This document shows positions 25,740-35,254 of a stretch of 64,000 nucleotides of DNA, piece by piece (within the stretch, counting starts at the first letter, position 1; each line of letters opens with the position of its first letter). Origin of the DNA: Zunongwangia sp. HGR-M22 (lineage in GTDB: Bacteria > Bacteroidota > Bacteroidia > Flavobacteriales > Flavobacteriaceae); assembly GCF_027594425.1 (NCBI RefSeq), contig NZ_CP115159.1:1477001-1541000 (forward strand), given 5' to 3'. The notes under the pieces were generated by a model, which worked only from the letters and a program-made list of their open reading frames with translations, did not search any database and was not told the origin of the DNA. The translations under genes were made by a program, and so were the position numbers.

Positions 25740-26924
25740 TTACATTAAATAAAATGCAATCACAAAAGCTATTACAGATACGATAATTCCTAGCATAAAA
25801 ACGGTATACGTTAATCGTAGCAATAAGTATTTGCGATGAAGTACTTTACCTAAAAGATGTAAATCTAGCATCAAAGATTCGTAAACGTAATCTTTATCCT
25901 GAATCATTTCATTAATTCCCCATTTGAACAAATCGAAAGGCATTTTATGAAAATTTCCAAAGAAAAGAAGATTTACATCACGATTTTTAACCTGTTCTTT
26001 AGTGAATTCGCCACTGGTAACATTGGGACGTGTAGACATTATCGATAATATCATAGAAGCCACACTAAAAAGAACCAATACTAATGTAGGAATTAGTAAA
26101 TGCCGATTGCTTACCGCATCTAATTTTGGAATAAGATTAGAGATGGCTAATGAAATTATAATAGCATTTACCGATAGTAAAATATTCGCTTTTGTATCTG
26201 CAATATCACTAAGTTTGATGTGATTTCGTAACGTTACACGAAACAAAGTTTGGATACTACGTTCTGGGTTATCGTTTTTATATTTTGCTTTTAGACGGGC
26301 TTTATGCTCTTCTTTAGTTAACTTTTTTTCTCTTTTATTCTGCTTTTCAACGAGATTTAAAAGATTTTGTTCTTTGGCCTGATTCCAATTTTTTAATGCA
26401 TAATCTGTATAAAAGGTATGCTTCTCTGTAAGCATTTTGATATTCTCCATGATCCATTCGCTGGAAGAGAAATTTTTACGATTATGTAATTGAAGTTCCT
26501 GTCTTAAAAGTTCGCTGGTTTCATCGTAGTATTCTTTTGCAAAATGTGAAGAATCGGCATCACGAATAATTTTTTCTCCAATTCCTTCAGGATTATGGCT
26601 AAATTTTGTGGCCATAATATACCTTGAAACCATATCTATAAGTTCCTGGGTGGCGTTATTTTCTTCAAGAAAGTTCTTAGCTATTTTAACACTAGATTCT
26701 TCATGCTTATCATAACCTTCAGTATAACCACTGTCGTGAAACCAGGCAGCCAGCTTTAGCGCTTCTTCTTGTTTAACATTAATTTCAGAATGTTCAATTA
26801 ATTCTTCTGTACTTTTAACAACCCTTTCAGTATGCTTATAATTGTGATATAGATAAGTATTTGGAAGGTTTTCCTTGAACAGTTCAAGGATATATTTATC
26901 AGCTTTATCTAAGAGGTTGTTCAT
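25740..26924 (-). CDS. HD-domain phosphohydrolase fused to Pycsar-effector-like (PycTM) membrane domain
   Basis: 394 residues. Residues 1-185 form an HD domain with metal ligands in place: His31, the HD pair His63-Asp64 ('AAWFHDSGY') and 'RDADSSHF' with Asp122 or Asp124. A charged linker (about 195-225) leads to 'LFRVTLRNHIKLSDIADTKA', the hallmark of the PycTM/DUF5706 effector family, followed by membrane segments at about 248-266, 276-298 and 373-394. PycTM effectors sense cCMP or cUMP made by a pyrimidine cyclase in anti-phage Pycsar systems and disrupt the membrane. No cyclase gene is adjacent, so defence is unproven; a housekeeping nucleotide-signal protein is the alternative. Confidence 0.8.
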   Translation of the reverse strand: MNNLLDKADKYILELFKENLPNTYLYHNYKHTERVVKSTEELIEHSEINVKQEEALKLAAWFHDSGYTEGYDKHEESSVKIAKNFLEENNATQELIDMVSRYIMATKFSHNPEGIGEKIIRDADSSHFAKEYYDETSELLRQELQLHNRKNFSSSEWIMENIKMLTEKHTFYTDYALKNWNQAKEQNLLNLVEKQNKREKKLTKEEHKARLKAKYKNDNPERSIQTLFRVTLRNHIKLSDIADTKANILLSVNAIIISLAISNLIPKLDAVSNRHLLIPTLVLVLFSVASMILSIMSTRPNVTSGEFTKEQVKNRDVNLLFFGNFHKMPFDLFKWGINEMIQDKDYVYESLMLDLHLLGKVLHRKYLLLRLTYTVFMLGIIVSVIAFVIAFYLM

Positions 26925-26980
26925 CTATAAATTACTTATTTAACAGAGGCCAAATTACGAAAATTTGTGTAACAACATTT

Positions 26981-29900
26981 ATGAAAAGAAATAACTACTA
27001 CTGTTTTTTATTAATTTTAACGCTTGTTGCTTCTTGTACAAGCTCAGATCCCAAATATCGTAAGGGAGAACCAACTACAAATTTCGAATATCCTGAAAAT
27101 AAAGAAATTGAAAAGACTTTTTATCTTTTAGGTGATGGTGGATATTCACCCGCTGGTGGAACTTCTAAAGCTTTAATAGTTTTTAAAGAGTTTATTAAAG
27201 AACGGGATACACGCGGCGATTACGCTATCTTTTTAGGTGATAATATTTATCCTGCGGGAATGCCTCCTAAAGATGATCCCTTACGCGAACAATCTGAATA
27301 TCGACTAGATGCACAGCTTGATGCTGTAGAAAATTATAATGGTAAAGTTATTTATATCCCAGGTAATCATGATTGGTATAGCGAACGAGTTGAAGGCTTG
27401 GAACGACAAGAGCAATATCTAATAGAGCAATATGGTGATTCTTTAGATTGGTCACCCAGTACCGGTTGTGGTTTAGAAATCAAAGAAATATCAGAAGATA
27501 TACAAATGATTATTATCGATTCGCAATGGTATTTAGAGGATTGGGACAAAAGCCCTACAATAAACGATAATTGCGAGCAAATAAAAACTAGAGAAGCCTT
27601 ATTTACTGAAATTGAGAGTGAACTTAAAAAATCTCAGAATAAAACAGTGATTATTGCATTGCATCATCCAATATTTTCAAACGGTATTCATGGTGGGCAA
27701 TATAATTTTAATCGACATTTATATCCTTCTCAAAATAAAATTCCAATTCCGCTTCTTGGATCTTTGGCTATGCTTATAAGGACAACCGGCGGAGTATCTA
27801 TTCAGGATTTACAAAACGAACGTTATAAATCACTTTCAGATCGATTACAAACACTGGTAAAAGGTAAAGAAAGAGTAATTTTTGTTTCTGGCCATGAGCA
27901 TACACTTCAGTATATTGACCATGATGGAATAAAACAAATAATTTCAGGATCTGGTTCCAAGGAAAATTATGTCGCGCTAGGAACAGACGGCTTATTTGCC
28001 TTTTCACTTCAGGGATTTGCAGTTTATGATGTTTTTAAAGACGGATCTTCTTGGGTAAGTTACTATCGGAATAAAGATGATAAACCTGAATTGATGTACC
28101 AAAAAGAAGTTTTTGCTTCACCTAAACCTTACGAATTAGCAGATTATCCAGATTCTTTCCCTAAAACAGAAACTACAAGTATATATTCCAAAGAAGAAAC
28201 CGATGTTAGTGGGTTGTATAAAACTTTATGGGGAGAACGCTACCGGAAATTATACGGTACCGATGTTACTTATAAAGTAGCAGATTTGGATACACTTTAT
28301 GGAGGATTAACACCATTGCTAGAAGGTGGTGGTCACCAAACGGTATCTATTCGGGTTAAAGATTCTTTAGATAGAGAATATAATATTAGAAGAATAAGAA
28401 AGGATGCAGTACAATTTTTGCAAACGGTAGCTTATAAAACCAAGCCTATAGAAAAGCAATTTCAAAATACGGCGGCAGAAGATATTATAAGCGACTTTTA
28501 TACCTCTGCACATCCATTTGCTTTTTTAGCAATACCAACTTTGTCTGAAGCTATTGGTCTAGCACATACAAATCCTGAAATTTATTATTTGCCAAAGCAA
28601 GATAATCTTGGCGCCATGAACGAAAATCATGGTGATGATGTTTATATGATTGTAGAACGGCCTGAAGAGCATTGGTTGAAAAACAAAAGTTTTGGCACTC
28701 CAAATCATGATATCGTGAGCACAGCAGATATGTTTGAGCGAATTAGAAGAGATGAGAAATATAAAGTAGATGAACCCGCTTACGTTAAAGCTAGAATTTT
28801 TGATATGCTTGTTGGAGATTGGGATCGACACCAAGATCAATGGCGATGGGCAGAGAACGAAGATGAAGAAGGTAATCACACTTTCACACCAATACCCAGA
28901 GATCGGGATCAGGTTTTCTCAAATTTTGACGGTGCTTTTTTTGGAACTTTACGCTCATTGGTCGGTTTGGCAAATCAATTCGCTGTCTACGATGAAAAAT
29001 TACCAAATATAGAGTGGTTTAATATTGCAGCAATTGGCTTAGATCGTTCTATACTTCAGAATACCGGAAAAGATACGTGGTTGGCTCAGGCAAGATTTGT
29101 GCAGGAAAATATTACCGATCAGGTTATAGAAAATGCATTTAGTAAGCTCCCGCCGGAAACGCAGGGGGATATCACTCAAAATCTTATAAAAAAGGTAAAA
29201 GGGCGAAGAGACAATATTGTTGATATTGCCGAACGATACTACGATTATTACGCAAAATTAGCGATTATCACAGGTACTGATAAAGATGATTTTATAGACA
29301 TTACCAGAATGCCAGAAGGCAAAACAAGAGTAACCGTTTACCGTAATAAAAAAGGAGAGCGAAAAGACATTGTGAGTGATTATGTTTATGATAAAGAATT
29401 TACAAAAGATATTTGGGTTTATGCTCTTGATGACGATGATTTAATAACCGTAGACGGGGAAGGAGATCACTTAATTTACACCCGTATTATTGGAGGACAG
29501 AATAATGATATTTATAGAATAAGAAATAAGAAAAAACTTAAAATCTATGATTATAAATCTAAACCAAATACTATAGAAGAAGGTAAAGATGCTCGTTTTA
29601 GATTTACCGATAAATACGATTTAAATGTTTACGATAAGGATAAAAAAGTTTTTAAATCTACAAGTATAACTCCGGGAATAGGTTATAATCCTGATGATGG
29701 TTTAAAGCTTGGTTTTAAAGCACTTTATACAATAAACAATTTTAAGCGTAACCCATATACATCTCAGCATGAATTAAACGCCGGTTTCTATTTTGCTACA
29801 GATGGGTTTGATCTAGATTATCAAGCAAGATTCGCTACTATTATAGGAAATTATAATTTGCAGGTAGGAGCTCATTTTACAAGCCCTAATTTTGCAAGAA

Positions 29901-30700
29901 ACTTTTTTGGCTACGGAAATGAAACCGTAAATCTCGATGATGAAAGAACATTGGATTTTAACCGAGTTAAGATTAGTCGAATTGGTGGTGATGTTGGTTT
30001 AGTTAACGAAACACCATTTGGAAGTTATTTTAGTTACAAAGCAAGTTTCGAAACAGTTGAAGTAGATAATACTGAAGGACGTTTTATAGATGAATTTACT
30101 CCTGAAAATCCTGATGGGTTTTTTGATAGAAAGTTTTTTGCTGGTCTTGATGCTCTTTATCGTTACGAAAGTTATGATGATGTTTTAAACCCTACTAGAG
30201 GAATGCAATTTGATCTAAATTTAGGCGGTAAATTAAACACTTCAGATACAGACCGTTATTATGGTTACTTTAAATCCTATTTAGAATTTTATAATTCATT
30301 AATTAGAAGTAGAAAATTGGTTTTAAAAAGTCATGTTCAAACACAAATAAACATTGGTAGCGATTACGAATTTTACCAAGCAGCAATTCTAGGAGGAGGT
30401 TCTGGATTAAGAGGTTACCGATTACAGCGTTTTGCTGGTAAAAGCAAATTTGCAACAGGTGGAGATTTACGCTATAGCTTTAATAAATTTAAAACGTCAT
30501 TTTTGCCATTTCAGATAGGAGTTTTTGGAGGATATGATATTGGTCGAGTTTGGGCAGATAATGAAGATAGCAATGAATGGCACGATAGCTACGGTGGCGG
30601 TATTTGGATTAATAGCGCGGAAGCAGTAAATGGAACTGTTCACTTATTTAAAAGTGACGAAGGATGGCGATTGAGCTTTGGTTTTGGCTTTAGATTCTAG
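26981..30700 (+). CDS. metallophosphoesterase fused to an Omp85/BamA-like beta-barrel, lipoprotein
   Basis: 1239 residues. Lipobox Cys at 19 (VASC). About 45-330 is a calcineurin-like phosphatase of the purple-acid-phosphatase kind, with 'GDGGYS', 'GDNIYP', 'GNHDWY', 'HHPIF' and 'GHEHTLQ' in order. The middle (about 400-900) has no domain I know. The last 330 or so residues alternate as an outer-membrane barrel and contain 'GLRGYR' at 1142-1147, resembling the conserved VRGF/Y motif of Omp85 proteins, ending in 'FGFRF'. This implies a phosphatase displayed on, or fed through, an outer-membrane barrel. It starts 56 bases from the divergent HD/PycTM gene. Confidence 0.85.
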   Translation: MKRNNYYCFLLILTLVASCTSSDPKYRKGEPTTNFEYPENKEIEKTFYLLGDGGYSPAGGTSKALIVFKEFIKERDTRGDYAIFLGDNIYPAGMPPKDDPLREQSEYRLDAQLDAVENYNGKVIYIPGNHDWYSERVEGLERQEQYLIEQYGDSLDWSPSTGCGLEIKEISEDIQMIIIDSQWYLEDWDKSPTINDNCEQIKTREALFTEIESELKKSQNKTVIIALHHPIFSNGIHGGQYNFNRHLYPSQNKIPIPLLGSLAMLIRTTGGVSIQDLQNERYKSLSDRLQTLVKGKERVIFVSGHEHTLQYIDHDGIKQIISGSGSKENYVALGTDGLFAFSLQGFAVYDVFKDGSSWVSYYRNKDDKPELMYQKEVFASPKPYELADYPDSFPKTETTSIYSKEETDVSGLYKTLWGERYRKLYGTDVTYKVADLDTLYGGLTPLLEGGGHQTVSIRVKDSLDREYNIRRIRKDAVQFLQTVAYKTKPIEKQFQNTAAEDIISDFYTSAHPFAFLAIPTLSEAIGLAHTNPEIYYLPKQDNLGAMNENHGDDVYMIVERPEEHWLKNKSFGTPNHDIVSTADMFERIRRDEKYKVDEPAYVKARIFDMLVGDWDRHQDQWRWAENEDEEGNHTFTPIPRDRDQVFSNFDGAFFGTLRSLVGLANQFAVYDEKLPNIEWFNIAAIGLDRSILQNTGKDTWLAQARFVQENITDQVIENAFSKLPPETQGDITQNLIKKVKGRRDNIVDIAERYYDYYAKLAIITGTDKDDFIDITRMPEGKTRVTVYRNKKGERKDIVSDYVYDKEFTKDIWVYALDDDDLITVDGEGDHLIYTRIIGGQNNDIYRIRNKKKLKIYDYKSKPNTIEEGKDARFRFTDKYDLNVYDKDKKVFKSTSITPGIGYNPDDGLKLGFKALYTINNFKRNPYTSQHELNAGFYFATDGFDLDYQARFATIIGNYNLQVGAHFTSPNFARNFFGYGNETVNLDDERTLDFNRVKISRIGGDVGLVNETPFGSYFSYKASFETVEVDNTEGRFIDEFTPENPDGFFDRKFFAGLDALYRYESYDDVLNPTRGMQFDLNLGGKLNTSDTDRYYGYFKSYLEFYNSLIRSRKLVLKSHVQTQINIGSDYEFYQAAILGGGSGLRGYRLQRFAGKSKFATGGDLRYSFNKFKTSFLPFQIGVFGGYDIGRVWADNEDSNEWHDSYGGGIWINSAEAVNGTVHLFKSDEGWRLSFGFGFRF

Positions 30701-30724
30701 AAAAATATTTCATTATTTAAAATG

Positions 30725-30752
30725 AAAAACCTGCATTTTTGCAGGTTTTTTT
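30725..30752 (+). terminator. rho-independent terminator
   Basis: AAACCTGC pairs with GCAGGTTT around an ATTTTT loop and runs into TTTTTTT, 25 bases after the phosphatase-barrel gene. Confidence 0.85.
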
Positions 30753-30895
30753 ATGTTTAATATTGGATGATTTAGAGATGAAATCTAAAAATAAGCAACA
30801 TCTAAAATGTTAAATAAAATTTAAAAGAATAGTTATATGCAATTTTATAACTGTTTTTTTAGTTCTTAGAGGACATCAATCAAAATAATCATCTC

Positions 30896-33667
30896 ATGCT
30901 CAAAAAATTAATGGTTCTGGCCATAGGACTTTTCAGTATATCATTAACTGCTCAGAAATTCGAAATTTCAGGAAAATTATTAGATAAGGAAACTGCTGAA
31001 CCATTAGAAGCGGCTACAGTTTTTGCCGAAGCTGTTAGCGATAGTACGCTGGTAACCTACACGATCAGCGATAAAGATGGTTCCTTTAAACTAAAAGGTA
31101 TCACATCTCTAAAAGAGCTAAATTTATATGTCACTTTTGTTGGTTATATACCGTATGAAAGTCGGGTTAGCTTAAAAGAAAGCAGAATAGTAAATTTAGA
31201 TCCTATTTCTTTAGAATTTCAGGTAGAGTCGTTAGGTGATGTTTTAGTAAAAGCAAGACGAGCACCTGTAACCATAAAAAAGGATACGCTTGAATTTAAT
31301 GCGGAATCATTTAAGACGAAGAAAGATGCTACTGTTGAGGATTTGCTGAAAGAATTACCGGGGGTTGAGGTTGATGCTGAAGGAAATATTACAGTGAATG
31401 GGAAGCCGGTAAATAAAATACTTGTTAATGGTAAAACATTCTTTGGTGGAGATGATCCTACGATCGCAACCAGAAATCTTACCAAAGAGATGATCAGTAA
31501 AATACAGGTTTCAGATTCGAAATCAGATTCAGATGCGTTTACTGGCGAAAATAGTGATGGCGAGAATAAAACCATCAATATAACCATCGACGAAGATAAA
31601 AATAAAGGAATCTTCGGTAGAGTTTCTGGCGGTGGAGGAACAGACGACCGATTTGAATATGCCGGGCTCGTAAATTATTTTGATAATGATTTACAAATAA
31701 GTGCACTTGGTGGAGGTAATAATATTAATTCGCCGGGATTTAGTTTTGGTGAGATTGAAAAAATGTTTGGGGGCGGAGGCAGTTTAATGGTTTCTAGTTC
31801 AGGGGCATTTAGTATCAACGGGCGTAATTTCGGTTTTGGAAGTGGGATTATAAATTCCAGAACTGGCGGTTTAAATTTTGCAGATTCCTGGGGAGAAACT
31901 TCAGAGATTTCCGCAGATTATTTTTATTCAGGATCAAATAACTACGAAAATACGCAGCGAGAGCGCCAAAATATATTACCAGATGAGCGGTTTTTTACAG
32001 AAAGTTATTCTAGAAGTGATGGAAATACCGATCGTCATCAGGCGAATATGAAGTTTACTACAAAGCCAGATACGACCTGGTTTATTGATGCTCGTCCTAG
32101 CTTTAGCATTACCAAAGCAGAAAATAATTACGAGAGCAGTTCTGAAACCTATAATGAAGCCGGAGAACTAGTAAATCAGTCTGAAAGTGATAACCAAACA
32201 TTTAGTGATGGGCAAACCTTTGGAGGTAACTTCAATATAAATAAAAAATGGGCAAACGGATCTTCATTATCGCTGCTAACTGAAGGAAATATTGAAAAAA
32301 ATGAATCGGAATCCTTTATTATGACTTCCGCAGAAACTTTTGGCGATGAAGGAGAAGACATTTTTAGAAACCAAGTGACCGATGGAAACCAGGATAATGT
32401 AAATATTAGTTCATCTTTAAAATATCGAATACCGGTTTTAAAGGATAAACTTTTTCTTAATGCTGAAGCAGGCTACGGAAATGATTCCAGAGACGATAAA
32501 CAATATGTTTATGATGTAAGTGGCGATTCTTATTTAGACAATTTTAATGAAGAGCAAAGTACCGATTTTGAAAATATTAATGAATATTACAGACCTGAAT
32601 TTGGCGTAGACTGGAATACAGAGAAACTTAATCTTGGTATGGATGTCGGCTACATTTTACGAGAACTGTCCAGTCGTGATAATTTAAGGAATTTTGATTT
32701 TTCTCAGGATTTTGATGCCATCGAATTTGATTTGAATATGAATTATTCGCTTAGTCAGAAGACGAGAATTTACGCATCGGTTTCACGAAATAATAATGCC
32801 CCCCAAGTTAGGCAATTATCACCTTATGTTGATGTTTCAGATCCATTGAATATTATCCAAGGTAATCCAGATTTAAAACCTTCTAACGAAACACAATTTT
32901 ATTTAAATTATAATAATTTTGATTTTCAATCGCGAAGCGGATTTTACGCGTATGTCATGTATAGTTATACCAACGATCAGGTAGTTTCAAGGTCTACCGT
33001 AGATGATAATTTTGTGAGAACCACAACCTATGATAATGTTGACGGAGCTTATAGAGGATCAGGAAATATTAGTTATAGTAAAGAAGTTCAAATTGATTCT
33101 CTTTCTTCCCTAAGAATTGGTTTAGGATTCTATGGAACCTTACTAAGAAATGTGAATTTTATAAATAATGAAATATATAACAGCAACACCACAGCTTTAA
33201 ACCCAACTTTAAATTTAACGTATACTCTTGGAGATTTCTTAGAACTACGACCAGGATATACCATGAGGTTTAATAATACCGATTTCGATATCAATGCCAT
33301 ACAAGATTATGAGTTTACGCGGCACGAATTGAGATTAAGAGCAACTACAAATTGGCCAAAAAATTTAGAGTGGCAAAATGATTTTCGCTATTTTAATAAT
33401 CCTAATGTGGGGGAAGCTTTTCAGAAAAATACGTTCTTATGGAATAGTACATTAACGTATTCAATACTAGATAATAAAGGAAATATTAGTTTAAAAGCTT
33501 TTGATCTTTTAAATCAAAATACAAATACAGAACGTCAAACTTCAGAAAACTTTGTAGAGGATGTGCAAAGTACAGTTTTACAACAATATTTCATGATAGG
33601 TTTTAGTTATAAGTTTAATACCTTGGGTAAAAAAGGAGAAGTTAGAGAAACCAATTTTTTCTTCTAA
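30896..33667 (+). CDS. TonB-dependent receptor-like outer-membrane protein (OMP_b-brl_3 type)
   Basis: 923 residues: signal peptide (1-20), CarboxypepD_reg-like domain (about 22-105, 'FEISGKLLDKETAEPLEAATVF'), a plug domain ('TVEDLLKELPGVEVDAEGNITVNG', then 'KILVNGKTFFGGDDP', about 140-190), and a long C-terminal barrel ending in aromatic residues (NFFF). This is the Bacteroidota receptor family with the OMP_b-brl_3 barrel. There is no SusD partner and no adjacent enzyme gene, so the ligand cannot be inferred. It is a single gene, and the terminator follows. Confidence 0.88.
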   Translation: MLKKLMVLAIGLFSISLTAQKFEISGKLLDKETAEPLEAATVFAEAVSDSTLVTYTISDKDGSFKLKGITSLKELNLYVTFVGYIPYESRVSLKESRIVNLDPISLEFQVESLGDVLVKARRAPVTIKKDTLEFNAESFKTKKDATVEDLLKELPGVEVDAEGNITVNGKPVNKILVNGKTFFGGDDPTIATRNLTKEMISKIQVSDSKSDSDAFTGENSDGENKTINITIDEDKNKGIFGRVSGGGGTDDRFEYAGLVNYFDNDLQISALGGGNNINSPGFSFGEIEKMFGGGGSLMVSSSGAFSINGRNFGFGSGIINSRTGGLNFADSWGETSEISADYFYSGSNNYENTQRERQNILPDERFFTESYSRSDGNTDRHQANMKFTTKPDTTWFIDARPSFSITKAENNYESSSETYNEAGELVNQSESDNQTFSDGQTFGGNFNINKKWANGSSLSLLTEGNIEKNESESFIMTSAETFGDEGEDIFRNQVTDGNQDNVNISSSLKYRIPVLKDKLFLNAEAGYGNDSRDDKQYVYDVSGDSYLDNFNEEQSTDFENINEYYRPEFGVDWNTEKLNLGMDVGYILRELSSRDNLRNFDFSQDFDAIEFDLNMNYSLSQKTRIYASVSRNNNAPQVRQLSPYVDVSDPLNIIQGNPDLKPSNETQFYLNYNNFDFQSRSGFYAYVMYSYTNDQVVSRSTVDDNFVRTTTYDNVDGAYRGSGNISYSKEVQIDSLSSLRIGLGFYGTLLRNVNFINNEIYNSNTTALNPTLNLTYTLGDFLELRPGYTMRFNNTDFDINAIQDYEFTRHELRLRATTNWPKNLEWQNDFRYFNNPNVGEAFQKNTFLWNSTLTYSILDNKGNISLKAFDLLNQNTNTERQTSENFVEDVQSTVLQQYFMIGFSYKFNTLGKKGEVRETNFFF

Positions 33668-33679
33668 GTTGAGTTAAAT

Positions 33680-33715
33680 AAAAATCGGCTTCTGAAATTT
33701 CAAAAGCCGATTTTA
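33680..33715. terminator. bidirectional terminator
   Basis: AAAATCGGCTT pairs with AAGCCGATTTT between the TonB-receptor gene and the convergent mscS-like gene. Confidence 0.85.
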
Positions 33716-33734
33716 TAAAGAAATCTTATCAATT

Positions 33735-34643
33735 TTAATCTTCTGAATCCTTACTAGATTTTTCTTGAGCCTGATTCAAATCTAGTTTATTTGAAAAATC
33801 AATGGTTCTAATTGGGAATGGAATATTAATACCTTCACCATCAAAAGCTTTCTTAATCCCTATAATAGCTCGACTTTGAGCTACTAAAATATCGTAATTC
33901 TTTTTAGCGTCGGTCCAGAATCTCACTGTAAAGTTAATCGAACTATCACCAAATTCATTATACATAAATTCCACTTCTTCCTGACCGTTTTGCGGAAATA
34001 AATCTGCTATGGTATCTACGGTTAATTTCTGTACCATTTCTAGGTCAGAATCATAATGCACTCCGCAATCCACGAATATTCTTGAGCGTTCGGTTCTACT
34101 AAAATTCTTAAAAGATTCATTTACGATCTTAGTATTCGGTATAATTACAAAATTATTATCAGATTGCTTAATCTTAATGCTTCGTAAATTAATTTCTATT
34201 ACGCTACCAGCATAGCCGTTGGTCTCTACCCAATCACCAATCTGTAATTCTGGTAAAAAACTTAATATAACACCAGAAAAGCTATTATTTAACGGCCCTT
34301 GCAATGCTAAACCGACAGCCAAACCAATAACTCCGGCACCGGCAAGAATAGAGGTTAGTAGTTGATTAAGATTTAAAAGACCTAATGCAACAAAAAATCC
34401 AACAAGCGTAATGGTCGCTTTTAAAACTTTTACGGTAATTTCTCTTATAGAATCCTGCTTAACTTTTTTTATTAATAGGCGATTTACAAACTTACCCACC
34501 CATTTTGCCACAAACCAAAAAAGTATAAAAACGAGAACTGCCAAAATTATATTTGGCAGGTTCACGATAAGGCTGTCAAGCCATCCAGTTAGTTTTTCAA
34601 CTAAAGATTCTAAAGATTTTTTGAAATCAAATCTTTCAAACAT
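33735..34643 (-). CDS. mechanosensitive ion channel family protein (MscS)
   Basis: 302 residues with membrane segments at about 27-46, 70-90 and the pore helix around 95-125 ('SILAGAGVIGLAVGLALQGPLNNSFSG'), then the beta domain 'LPELQIGDWVETNGYAGSVIEINLRSIKIKQ' and an alpha/beta C-terminal domain. This is the standard small MscS layout, a channel that opens under membrane tension to relieve osmotic down-shock. It lies 11 bases downstream of the dps-like gene on the same strand and is probably co-transcribed with it, which fits a general stress unit. Confidence 0.92.
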   Translation of the reverse strand: MFERFDFKKSLESLVEKLTGWLDSLIVNLPNIILAVLVFILFWFVAKWVGKFVNRLLIKKVKQDSIREITVKVLKATITLVGFFVALGLLNLNQLLTSILAGAGVIGLAVGLALQGPLNNSFSGVILSFLPELQIGDWVETNGYAGSVIEINLRSIKIKQSDNNFVIIPNTKIVNESFKNFSRTERSRIFVDCGVHYDSDLEMVQKLTVDTIADLFPQNGQEEVEFMYNEFGDSSINFTVRFWTDAKKNYDILVAQSRAIIGIKKAFDGEGINIPFPIRTIDFSNKLDLNQAQEKSSKDSED

Positions 34644-34654
34644 TTACTTAAGGA

Positions 34655-35155
34655 TTATTCCGCTGCTATAGCTTTGTGAGTTTCTGTTGTTTTCATCTTC
34701 CATGCATCTAACATCCAACTTGTTTTTTCAAGTTCTCTTATATAAGCACCAATTAGATCGATAGTTCCTTCATCACCAGCAGCATCTGCACTTTTAACAA
34801 CCTTACGCATTTGTTTTAGCAAAACACCATGATCATTAATTAGCTGTTCGATCATGTCGTAATCTGTAAGTTCAGATATCGATTCTTCTAGATTCGACAT
34901 TTTTAAGTAATCACTTAAATTACTTGTAGGCTGAAATCGTAGCGTTAGAATACGTTCGGCAATCTCATCAACTTTAAGTTTTGCATCATCGTACATTTCT
35001 TCAAATTTTTCATGTAAATCGAAGAAATTTTTACCGATTACGTTCCAATGAAAATTTCTAAGTTTTTGATAATATAGATGGTAGTCAGCCAACAGAATAT
35101 TAAGCTCATCAACTGTAACGGCTGTTTTTTCCTTGTCTAATCCTAAATAGTTCAT
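34655..35155 (-). CDS. Dps family DNA-binding ferritin-like protein
   Basis: 166 residues. The ferroxidase motif is visible as 'LRNFHWNVIGKNFFDLHEKFEEMYDDAKLKVDEIAERI', with the His and Asp/Glu ligands conserved, and later 'WMLDAWK' near the C-terminus. Dps proteins form 12-mers that oxidise and store iron and protect DNA under oxidative or starvation stress. The lack of a long Lys-rich N-tail is common in this group. A TAAATTTG box on the minus strand at 35195-35188, with TTTTG upstream, forms its promoter. Confidence 0.93.
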   Translation of the reverse strand: MNYLGLDKEKTAVTVDELNILLADYHLYYQKLRNFHWNVIGKNFFDLHEKFEEMYDDAKLKVDEIAERILTLRFQPTSNLSDYLKMSNLEESISELTDYDMIEQLINDHGVLLKQMRKVVKSADAAGDEGTIDLIGAYIRELEKTSWMLDAWKMKTTETHKAIAAE

Positions 35156-35187
35156 AATTTTTATTTATAGTTTTTCTTATTTCGATA

Positions 35188-35195
35188 CAAATTTA
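35188..35195 (-). promoter_or_regulatory. -7 box of the dps-mscS promoter
   Basis: TAAATTTG on the minus strand, with TTTTG about 16 bases further upstream (35216-35212). It lies about 33 bases before the dps start. Confidence 0.5.
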
Positions 35196-35254
35196 CAATA
35201 GTTTATTCGATCAAAATTCTAATTGTAGAAGTTAAACCAAATACGATTATAAAT

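Noticed and set aside
23353-30700. A complete Pycsar defence operon
   Set aside because: Only the effector-like domain is present. No pyrimidine cyclase was found among the neighbouring genes, and the surrounding genes look like core genome with no mobile-element marks.
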